Of a DNA stretch of 64,000 nt, positions 11,701 through 17,279 are shown piece by piece; positions within the stretch are counted from its first letter, which is position 1, and the number at the start of each line of letters is the position of its first letter. Source of the DNA: Kitasatospora sp. NBC_01287. GTDB lineage: Bacteria > Actinomycetota > Actinomycetes > Streptomycetales > Streptomycetaceae. The DNA lies in the NCBI RefSeq assembly GCF_026340565.1, contig NZ_JAPEPB010000001.1:6980001-7044000 (forward strand), read 5' to 3'. The position numbers and the translations under genes were made by a program. The notes beneath the pieces are model-generated. The model did not search any database and had not been told where the DNA came from. It was given only the letters and a program-made list of their open reading frames with translations.

Positions 11701-13125
11701 GGCGGTACGGGCAGCAGCCCGAGCAACCCGGTGCGCTACGTCGACACGGGCCCCGAGGACCCGGACAACCCGGACGCGGGCGAGGTGCACCACGGCCACT
11801 ACGTGCCGCCCGCGCCCAAGCCCACGACCAAGAGCAACGGCGGTGGCAAGAGCGGAGGCGGTGGCTGGCGCTCCTGGCTGAAGTCGGCCGGCCATGTCGT
11901 CACCAGCGGTGCCAAGGCCATCGCGAGCGGTGCCCAGGCCGTCTCCCAGGCGACCAGCAGCGGCGCCCAGTGGGCCTGGAACCACCGGGCCGACATCGGA
12001 CAGGCGGTGGTGGAGACCATCGTCTACTCCGGCTGCATCGGCGGTTCGCTCGCCGGTGCGGCCGAGACGGGAGGGGCGAGCCTGCTCGCCGTGGCGGGCT
12101 GCGGCGCGGCCGCGGGCGCGGCCGGTGCGGCGACCTACGACCTGCTCAGCCCTGACGGGCCGACCACCCCGGGCGGCGTCTTCAAGGACGTGGCCACCGG
12201 TGCCGCCTTCGGTGCCGCCAGCGGTGTGCTCTCCGAGGGTGCGAGCGCCGTGGGCAAGGCCGTGCTGACGAAGGCCGCTCCGATGCTGGGCGACGCGATC
12301 GACTCGGCGCTCTCCAAGGTCGGCAGGGCGTGCGCCAACTCCTTCCCCGCCGGAACCCAGGTCCTGTTGGCCGACGGAAGCACCAAGGCCATCAACACCG
12401 TCGCCATCGGCGACCAGGTGGCCTCGGCCGATCCGCAGACCGGGCAGTCCTCGGGCGAGGCGGTCACCCAGACCATCGTCACCCCCGACGACCAGGCCTT
12501 CACCGACCTGACCTTCGCCGTGGACGGTTCGGGGACGACGCCCGCGAAGGGTGCCGTCACCTCCACCCAGCACCACCCGTTCTGGGACGTCACCACCCAG
12601 CGCTGGACCGATGCGGCGGACCTGACGCCGGGCGACCGGATCGCGGTGGACGCCGCCGTCGGGACCGCCACGGTCACCACCGTCCACAACTACCGGACGG
12701 CCCCGGAGACCGCGTACAACCTCACCGTCGAGGACCTGCACACCTACTTCGTGGTGGCGGACGGCATCCCGGTGCTGGTGCACAACGACGCGTGCCCGCT
12801 GAACATCCACTTTGACGGTGACCCGCTCTGCCACTGCTCCCCGCCGGCGGGCAGCACCGGGGCCGCCGGGACCAGGGCGGCCGCGCAGGAGATGCCGATG
12901 AAGAAGGGAGCCGACGAGGTCAGTACCGCTCTGAAGGACAGCGAGAGTCTCCTGGACGCCGTCAGCAAGGGGCGCGTGCTGGGCACCAACGCGGTAGTCG
13001 GGCCCAAGGGCGGGGATGCGGTGCCGGTGGACCACCAGATCGACTCCTCGCCAAGTGTCATGCTGATCCTGGGGGCCGCCGTGGCCAAGGTGGTCGTGCT
13101 GGGGGTGAGGCGATGGCGCGGGTGA
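5758..13125 (+). CDS. Secreted RHS/YD-repeat protein with C-terminal HINT domain (polymorphic toxin-like)
   Basis: A 2455-residue exported protein of the WapA/RHS type. The signal WLSLGLVAVLAMALLAVPP ends near AWA. An SpvB/TcB-like segment follows (LGDFTYSYPIQLPGGLGGKA, near 315-335). Many YD repeats run to about 1900 (for example YDGLGRL, YTYDILGRK). The RHS core REYDPVHGRFLNPDPL lies near 1925, with YSGNDPVDSSDPTGL after it. After a Gly/Ala-rich hydrophobic linker comes a HINT domain (about 2190-2343: NSFPAGTQVLLADGSTK, HHPFWD, HTYFVVADGIPVLVHN), then a tail of about 112 residues with no toxin family I recognise. In HINT the nucleophile position appears to be Ser, not Cys. ATG at 5758 is used. 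GTG at 5779 has a better-spaced GAGGAG. Codon 41 is TTA (5878-5880). RHS shells commonly carry contact-dependent toxins. The toxic activity here is not established. Confidence 0.88.
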   Translation: MTARGVLVRVWRARTRPRQRPIWRPHRWLSLGLVAVLAMALLAVPPTEAWAARRPHGKTWVPPDTPLGGGTRSVAGGNQVVSGPRPAAYPQPKQWQPAVATAPVAAATATVVLGADSAEARAAAAATGGGSPASAGLSAVPAGSSAVTLAQAADDTSTAHPVKVALAGPAGSKAAGVAGPLLTLTDADTGGPGHKVVVNLDLPALGDGLWADRAHLVQLPACALTTPDLAQCRQQTPLQSQLDPGSGTLSAEVALPQPAADHPAAAAGSAGAATAPAAAPMVLAATSGPAGSGGSYAATSLSPSASWGAGSNLGDFTYSYPIQLPGGLGGKAPAVALSYDSSAVDGMTSSTNSQSSWVGDGWSYSPGFIERSYKGCSKDGITNSGDLCWGGQNATLSLGGHSGTLVRDDATGVWHLQSDDGSKIEQLTGAPNGLNNGEYWKVTTGDGTQYWFGLDHLPGGDGTDPATNSAWGEPVYSPNSGDPCYSSTAGQGSWCTMGWRWNLDYVVDTHQNLLTYSYATETNNYSRGGGQNGGSGTLTSYVRGGYPTQIAYGQRLPEQVAAHGSVNPAVKVVFATAERCLPSGTITCAEDQRTTANAAYWPDVPLDQLCTTTCANTSPSFFTTKRLAGISTQVLVGSAYRTVDSWALTHSLPDPGDGTKPTLWLSSIQRTGSDGQPAQTLPAVSFAARELPNRVDGLVPAEPVFNRPRIQQITTETGGQINVVYSQPQCSRVNNTMPASEDGNTMACLPVHWYLPGSSSTDPVHDWFNKFTVTDVTEQDAVTGSLVKDTHYTYAGGAAWHRDDAEFTDPKTRTWDGFRGYQSVTTTTGSGFTGEAPRTQQTVTYLRGMDGDVKADGSEPGVSVPDPLGGSVTDSDWLAGTELATQEYDQAGGQVVAMSGSTSNGQQTTATHQQSGGMPPLVARYPASQLTSVSKEKLSNGSWRTSTTVAGSDPAHGNRETQVDDKGDGTAATPEICTTDSYATSAADPMLLTLLSEKKSVTGPCGTTATSANTQSDVRSIYDGQPFGQAGALAETTSSELLDHYDGSGNPVFANSARATFDLYGRPATVSEGDGSTYGASGSRLTGPDPAAPAATSATSYTPATGALPTRVTLTGPMGASWATTVDQDPGRGLPLVSTDANGHATTEQYDGLGRLAAVWLPQQATGKNPNFKYSYAINGLTGPSVVTSQTLNEDSTYSYTNQLYDGLGRLRQTQATSPTAASGRLISDVGYDSHGWEVKEAGPYYEKTSFPNSTIFLPQDSQVPSETWLTYDGRGQVVNSAFMSYAQLQWSTSTAYPGADRTDTTPPAGGSATSTFTDARGNTTALWQYHGGTPTGNAGDADVTSYTYTPSGQAATRTDAAGNTWSYGYDLMGRQTSQSDPDTGTSRTYYDVNSRIDHTVDAKGNTLAYTYDILGRKTAMYSGSVAPANELASWSYDTLAKGKPTGSTRYVGGAGGAAYSQALTGYDAAYRPQGSTVTIPAVEGALAGTYTTGYGYNNILGTLDHTDLPAMGGLPAETVSNVYDTSGNLQNSWGNDTLVHDVQYDAFGDPVRTTLGDYGTQVVSTQVYDAATGSVLSSFLDRQAGTSSVDQTNYTYDPSGQITSATDLQNASARDTQCYTYDYLGRLSQAWTDTGSVTTKPTGVWTDTSGTSYAKGNPASVPGIGGCANANGPATSAGTPSVGGPAPYWQSYGYDSTGNRTQLVQHDVSGNTANDVTTTQVFGTPGQPNTGSGGPHALLSSTATSPSGGTKKTTFQYDLLGNTTAITDTSGTTTLGWTGEDQLASVARTSQQGGTSYLYDADGNQLIRRDPGKTTLELGMDELTLDTASQSLSDVRYYPSPGGLTITRVTAATGGGTLVYQAADPHGTNGVQIDTSSAQTVTRRPLDPFGNPRGTQPSPGSWSGDKGFVGGIQDTATGLTNLGDREYDPVHGRFLNPDPLLAATSPQQWNGYAYSGNDPVDSSDPTGLCPADICGVGTPIGGTGSSPSNPVRYVDTGPEDPDNPDAGEVHHGHYVPPAPKPTTKSNGGGKSGGGGWRSWLKSAGHVVTSGAKAIASGAQAVSQATSSGAQWAWNHRADIGQAVVETIVYSGCIGGSLAGAAETGGASLLAVAGCGAAAGAAGAATYDLLSPDGPTTPGGVFKDVATGAAFGAASGVLSEGASAVGKAVLTKAAPMLGDAIDSALSKVGRACANSFPAGTQVLLADGSTKAINTVAIGDQVASADPQTGQSSGEAVTQTIVTPDDQAFTDLTFAVDGSGTTPAKGAVTSTQHHPFWDVTTQRWTDAADLTPGDRIAVDAAVGTATVTTVHNYRTAPETAYNLTVEDLHTYFVVADGIPVLVHNDACPLNIHFDGDPLCHCSPPAGSTGAAGTRAAAQEMPMKKGADEVSTALKDSESLLDAVSKGRVLGTNAVVGPKGGDAVPVDHQIDSSPSVMLILGAAVAKVVVLGVRRWRG

Positions 13126-13171
13126 CCCCGTGCGCCGCTCGGCGCTAGCCGGACAGTATTGATCGATCCCT

Positions 13172-13203
13172 GGTGGCCGCGGAGCTCCGGCTCCGCGGCC
13201 ACC
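13172..13203. terminator. Strong hairpin terminator after the RHS gene
   Basis: Perfect 14-base arms (GGTGGCCGCGGAGC and its complement) around a TCCG loop lie 47 bases after the RHS stop and 49 bases before the next start. They probably end RHS transcription. The rest of 13126-13251 holds no gene. Confidence 0.75.
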
Positions 13204-13251
13204 TCAGGCACGGCAGGACACAGTGGACGGACTGGACGGAGTGGACGGCTG

Positions 13252-14325
13252 ATGAAGGCTCTGCGGACCGAGTGGCGGCGGATGCTGGGCGCGCGGCAGC
13301 CCAGGTCGCTCGTCGGATGCTGGTTGGCGGCGGCGCTGACCGACCAGGTCGAGCTCCGCCGGGAGTACGCGGCGCGGTTCGACGAGATCCCGGACGAGCC
13401 GGAGCAACTCCAGCCGCTGGCGGAGGTGTTCGAGCACCTGCTCGACAAGTACCTGAAGGTGGGCGGAACGAGCGAGGCCGGCCTGCTGGAGGAGGTCGAC
13501 CGCTTCCCGCCGGACTCCGGCGCGCCGGACCGGGCCGTCTTCGAGGTGCTGATCGCGGCGGCCCGCAAGCGCGTGCCCGGGATCCCGGGCGAGTTGACCA
13601 AGTCGGAGCGGGCCCGGGGCCACAGCACGCTGTGCTACCTGATCATGCCCCGGTTGACGTGGCCGCCGCGTCAGGTCGTCAACCTGATCGGCGACACCGA
13701 GCGGCGGATCGAGGCGCGGGGCGTCGTGCTGTACCCGGCCGCCGCCCCGGTGCCGGAGCGGCGGCCGTCGGTGCCGGAGCGGCGGCCGTCGATGACGGAG
13801 AGTGAGGAGTTCCGCGAGGCCGTGGCCGCGGTCTGGGCCGCGCGGAGCGGGGCGGAGTCCGGGCAGGCGCTGGCGAGGTGCAACTCGTACTTCACGGTGG
13901 CGTCCCTGGTCTTCTTCCGTGCGGCGATCCGCTGGCGGTTCCCGGCCCCCTGCGAGCCGCGCGAGGTCGGCGACGTACTGGCGGGGTACCTGGCCGAGGT
14001 GCCACCGGAGTCGCGGCACCTCTTCGCGCCGCGGGCGGCACAGGCGGCCATCCGGGCCGAGTTGAACAGCGAGAGCGGGGCGGCCGGCGACATCCCGGTC
14101 GACCAGGAGCCGGCGCGGATGGCGATGCAGCTGGTGACCAGGCAGGTGTTCGCCGAGGCGATCGGGGATCCCGAACAGTGGGCGCGATTGCGCGCGATCG
14201 CCGAGCGGGTCGAGGCCGAGCACCGGGAGATCGCCGCACTGACGGCCGCGCGGCTGGACCGGCTCTTCGCGAGCCGCGCCTTCGACCCCGCCGAGGTCGA
14301 GGTGGAACTCGCCCGGATCGCGTAG
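13252..14325 (+). CDS. Protein of unknown function following the RHS gene
   Basis: I do not recognise this 357-residue protein. It looks cytoplasmic, with no signal peptide or membrane segment, and is mostly helical and charged. Two blocks are separated by a linker: residues about 1-160 (ending near ERRIEARGVVLYP) and about 185-357 (from ESEEFREAVAAVWAARSG). The linker contains a precise 7-residue tandem duplication, VPERRPS twice, encoded by a 21-base direct repeat near 13750-13792. It follows the RHS gene on the same strand, so an immunity role is conceivable. However, the size is large for an immunity protein and a strong hairpin separates the two genes. ATG at 13252 follows a weak GGACGGAG. 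Another ATG at 13159 would run through the terminator hairpin and is unlikely. Confidence 0.6.
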   Translation: MKALRTEWRRMLGARQPRSLVGCWLAAALTDQVELRREYAARFDEIPDEPEQLQPLAEVFEHLLDKYLKVGGTSEAGLLEEVDRFPPDSGAPDRAVFEVLIAAARKRVPGIPGELTKSERARGHSTLCYLIMPRLTWPPRQVVNLIGDTERRIEARGVVLYPAAAPVPERRPSVPERRPSMTESEEFREAVAAVWAARSGAESGQALARCNSYFTVASLVFFRAAIRWRFPAPCEPREVGDVLAGYLAEVPPESRHLFAPRAAQAAIRAELNSESGAAGDIPVDQEPARMAMQLVTRQVFAEAIGDPEQWARLRAIAERVEAEHREIAALTAARLDRLFASRAFDPAEVEVELARIA

Positions 14326-14354
14326 CGTCGGGCCATCACCGATGCGGTGACGGG

Positions 14355-14399
14355 GTGTTGGTGGACAGCGTGTTGGCGGACAGGGTGTTGGCGGACGGG
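14355..14399. repeat. Three 15-base tandem repeats before the HELGH gene
   Basis: Three direct copies of GTGTTGGCGGACAGG (first copy GTGTTGGTGGACAGC, last ending GGG) sit immediately upstream of the ATG at 14409. Each begins with GTG, so they also offer in-frame alternative starts. Confidence 0.75.
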
Positions 14400-14408
14400 G
14401 GAGAGCGG

Positions 14409-15170
14409 ATGCGGTGGCGTGCGGCGGCGTGCCCGGTGGGGGACGGGCCCAGGGAGTGGATCGAGCGCTCGACGGCCTGGCTGGCCGGGGAGTTCGGCCC
14501 GGCGATGCCGCTGCGCGAGCCGGTGCTGCCGACCGCCGAGCAGTTCCCCGGGCCGTACTCCGGCACGCCCGCCGAGATCCGCCGGCTGGTGGGCCGGATC
14601 TGCGGCTTCACCGGTGTGCACCCGGAGCTGGTCACGGTCGAGATCGAGCCGGACGACGGCGAGGCGGCGATGGTCGCCGAGCTCGGGCTGACCAGCCGCT
14701 CGCGCTTCGCGGCCGGCCACTACCGGCGGCGCGAGGGCCAGGTGGTGATCGGCATCGACCAGCGGATGGCGGCCCGCCCGGTGGCCCTGGTGGCCACCAT
14801 CGCGCATGAGCTGGGGCACGTCCGGCTGTTGGACGAGGGCCGGATCAGCGCTGCCCGGGAGGACCACGAGCCGCTCACCGACCTCTTCACGGTCTTCGCC
14901 GGCCTCGGCGTCTTCACCGCCAACTCCGCCTTCACCACCACCCGCGACCACCGGCAGCGCTCCTGGCAGCGCCTCGGCTACCTCTCCGAGCAGCAGTTCG
15001 GCTACGGGCTAGCCTGCTACGCCTGGCTGCGCGGCGAGCAGCGGCCGGGCTGGGACCGGCACCTGACCACCAATCCGCGGGCCTACCTGCGCCAGGGCCT
15101 GCGGTACCTGCGGCGGCACGGCGCCGGGCCCGAGCTGACGGCGGCCCGGGGGCTGCTGCGATCAGAGTGA
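14409..15170 (+). CDS. Putative zinc-metallopeptidase-like protein (HELGH)
   Basis: A 253-residue protein with a HExxH zinc site in VATIAHELGHVRLL (residues about 132-145). EDHEPLTDLFTVFAGLGVF follows about 15 residues later and could supply the third, acidic ligand in the gluzincin manner. Such proteins, with a short mature domain and no signal peptide, occur in Streptomyces without a known role. ATG at 14409 is preceded by GGGGGAGAG at good spacing. Three 15-base repeats lie just upstream and contain in-frame GTG codons, so a somewhat earlier start cannot be excluded. The substrate is unknown and peptidase activity is inferred from the motif only. Confidence 0.65.
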   Translation: MRWRAAACPVGDGPREWIERSTAWLAGEFGPAMPLREPVLPTAEQFPGPYSGTPAEIRRLVGRICGFTGVHPELVTVEIEPDDGEAAMVAELGLTSRSRFAAGHYRRREGQVVIGIDQRMAARPVALVATIAHELGHVRLLDEGRISAAREDHEPLTDLFTVFAGLGVFTANSAFTTTRDHRQRSWQRLGYLSEQQFGYGLACYAWLRGEQRPGWDRHLTTNPRAYLRQGLRYLRRHGAGPELTAARGLLRSE

Positions 15171-15214
15171 CCCCGGTGTGTGTTTGTATGAAGAGAAGGT
15201 GATATCTGTCTGCG

Positions 15215-16867
15215 GTGAAGAGCACTCTGGCGCGCGTGTCGCGTCGCATCCTGCCCGCCGTGCTGGGGGTCACCGCGCTGGCCGGCTGTGGCGGCTCCGG
15301 TGGCACCACCGCCGCCAAGAGCCCCGCCGCGCCCTCGGTGGTGGCCTCGGCCTCCGCCGTGGCGCCGAGCCCGTCCGCCGCCCCCACGCCCTCACCCTCG
15401 CCGACGCCCACGGCGCACCCCACCGGCGCCGCCGATCCGGCCCTGCAGTCCTTCTACGGACAGCAGATCAGCTGGGCGTCCTGCTCGGCGGACCCGGACC
15501 AGCAGGGCACCGACCTCTCGGTCTTCCAGTGCGGCACCGCGCACGTCCCGCTGGACTACACCAACCCCGCCGGGGACACCATCGACATCGCGCTGATCCG
15601 CAAGACCGCCGTGCAGCAGGGCCAGCGCCTCGGCTCGCTCTTCTTCAACCCGGGCGGCCCCGGCGGCTCGGGCATCGACTACCTCAGCAACACCGCGGTC
15701 AGCCAGTTCAAGACCCTCAACCAGCGCTACGACCTGGTCGGCTTCGACCCGCGCGGGGTCGGCCGGAGCACCGCCGTGCACTGCCTGGACGACGCGGCGC
15801 GCGACAAGTTCAACGCCCAGGACCACGCGACCCCGACCAGCATGAAGGACTTCGAGAGCGCCTGTGCGGCCGGTTCCGGCAAGCTGCTGCCGTTCGTCGG
15901 GACGGTGAACGCGGCCCGCGACCTGGACGTGCTGCGCGGGGTGGTGGGCGACCAGAAGCTCAACTACCTGGGCTTCTCGTACGGCACCTACCTCGGCACC
16001 GTCTACGCCCAGGAGTTCCCCGACCGCACCGGCCGGCTGGTGCTGGACGGCGCGATGGACCCGAGCGTGGACGCGCTCGACGCCGACGTCCAGCAGCAGA
16101 TCGGCTTCGAGGGCGTCTTCGAGCACTTCGCCGCCGACTGCGTCAAGCAGAGCGACTGCCCGCTCGGCTCGGACCCCCAGGCGGCCGCGAAGAAGGCCGC
16201 CGACTTCCTGGACGGCCTGCAGGAGCACCCGCTGACCTCCGCCAAGTCCGGCCGCACCCTCACCTCGGCCGAGGGCTGGACCGGCGCGCTGGGCATGCTC
16301 TACGGCTCGGCCAAGGACTGGGACTACCTGCGGATCGGGCTCTCCCAGGCGATGAGGCTGCACAGCCCCGACATGATGCTGGCGCTGGCCGACAACTACA
16401 ACGGCCGGGACGAGAAGGGCCACTACAGCAACGAGGCCGACGCCAACATGGCGATCAACTGCGCCGACGACGGCTCCGCCGCGCCCACCGACGACCAGCT
16501 CCAGCAGGCCCTGCAGCAGTTGCACGACAAGGCCTCCTACCTGAACGGCCGGGTCACCGTCGACGACCTGCGGATCGGCCTGGACTGCGGCGCCTTCCCG
16601 GCCCACGGCACCCCGCCGCAGGCGATCACCGCCGCCGGCAGCGCCCCGATCCTGGTGGTCGGCTCGACCGGCGACGACGCCACCCCCTACGCCTGGGCCC
16701 AGCACCTGGCCGCCACCCTCTCCCAGGCCACCCTGCTGACCCGGGACGGCGACGGGCACACCGCCTACGACAAGAGCAGCTGCGTCCAGACCGCGGTGAA
16801 CGCCTTCCTGCTCGCCGGCACCATGCCGGCGGCCGGGACGCACTGCTCGACCGACATCACGGGGTGA
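15215..16867 (+). CDS. Secreted alpha/beta-hydrolase lipoprotein, tripeptidyl aminopeptidase (SlpD/E, Tap) family
   Basis: A 550-residue exported serine hydrolase. The lipobox LAGC follows a typical signal peptide (RRILPAVLGVTALAGC). A Ser/Pro/Ala-rich tether of about 50 residues carries the enzyme off the membrane. The catalytic domain shows FNPGGPGGSGIDYL (oxyanion region), DPRGVGRS and the nucleophile elbow GFSYGTYLG. A distal Asp (VVGSTGDDATPYAWA) and His (DGDGHTAYDKSSC) complete the triad. This is the layout of Streptomyces mycelium-associated tripeptidyl aminopeptidases, which trim N-termini of extracellular proteins. The start is GTG at 15215, with only a distant AAGG upstream. The next gene follows after four bases, suggesting an operon. 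Confidence 0.88.
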   Translation: MKSTLARVSRRILPAVLGVTALAGCGGSGGTTAAKSPAAPSVVASASAVAPSPSAAPTPSPSPTPTAHPTGAADPALQSFYGQQISWASCSADPDQQGTDLSVFQCGTAHVPLDYTNPAGDTIDIALIRKTAVQQGQRLGSLFFNPGGPGGSGIDYLSNTAVSQFKTLNQRYDLVGFDPRGVGRSTAVHCLDDAARDKFNAQDHATPTSMKDFESACAAGSGKLLPFVGTVNAARDLDVLRGVVGDQKLNYLGFSYGTYLGTVYAQEFPDRTGRLVLDGAMDPSVDALDADVQQQIGFEGVFEHFAADCVKQSDCPLGSDPQAAAKKAADFLDGLQEHPLTSAKSGRTLTSAEGWTGALGMLYGSAKDWDYLRIGLSQAMRLHSPDMMLALADNYNGRDEKGHYSNEADANMAINCADDGSAAPTDDQLQQALQQLHDKASYLNGRVTVDDLRIGLDCGAFPAHGTPPQAITAAGSAPILVVGSTGDDATPYAWAQHLAATLSQATLLTRDGDGHTAYDKSSCVQTAVNAFLLAGTMPAAGTHCSTDITG

Positions 16868-16871
16868 CGCG

Positions 16872-17171
16872 GTGGCGCACTCGGTGATCCTCAAGGCCTG
16901 GAAGGGCCTGCACGCCACGGCCACCCTGGAGGACGACGGCAAGCTGCGTTTCGAGGGGCACGACTACAACGGCGCGACCGACTTCGAGTACTACATCACG
17001 GTCAGCGCGGCCGACGTGCCGAAGGTGGCGGCCGCGCTGGGCGCCGGGTCGGACGAGGAGCTGATGGCGGCGCTGGAGCGCGAGGGCGCCGCGATCACGC
17101 AGCGCGGCGAGTACACCTGGCTGCGCTCCCTGGACCTCACCCCCGACCTCTGGTCGCACCGGGACTGGTGA
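16872..17171 (+). CDS. Small conserved protein of unknown function
   Basis: A 99-residue protein starting VAHSVILKAWKGLHATATLED, with conserved aromatic stretches (HDYNGATDFEYYITV, EYTWLRSLDLTPDLWSHRDW). It has no signal, membrane segment or recognisable catalytic motif, and is acidic with an alpha/beta look. GTG at 16872 lies four bases after the peptidase stop, so the two are probably co-transcribed and translationally coupled. I cannot assign a role. Confidence 0.7.
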   Translation: MAHSVILKAWKGLHATATLEDDGKLRFEGHDYNGATDFEYYITVSAADVPKVAAALGAGSDEELMAALEREGAAITQRGEYTWLRSLDLTPDLWSHRDW

Positions 17172-17229
17172 CGCCGGTGGTGGTGAGGCCGGGTGGTGGT
17201 GACGCCGCCGGTCGTGCCGCTGCCGGTCG

Positions 17230-17266
17230 TGCCGCCGCCGGGCCCGTTCGGGGCCCGGCAGCGGCA
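17230..17266. terminator. Hairpin between convergent genes
   Basis: Arms of 16 bases with one mismatch (17230-17245 and 17251-17266, inner GCCGGGCCC/GGGCCCGGC) around GTTCG. They separate the small protein gene from the glycosyltransferase gene. Short direct repeats of GCCGGTCGTGCCG lie just before. Confidence 0.7.
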
Positions 17267-17279
17267 GGACGGTCTCGGG

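Noticed and set aside
13030..13125. Frameshift at the end of the RHS gene
   Set aside because: The hydrophobic end could be out-of-frame translation, but codon use stays GC-rich at third positions and no alternative frame continues a recognisable domain. Left as an open question.
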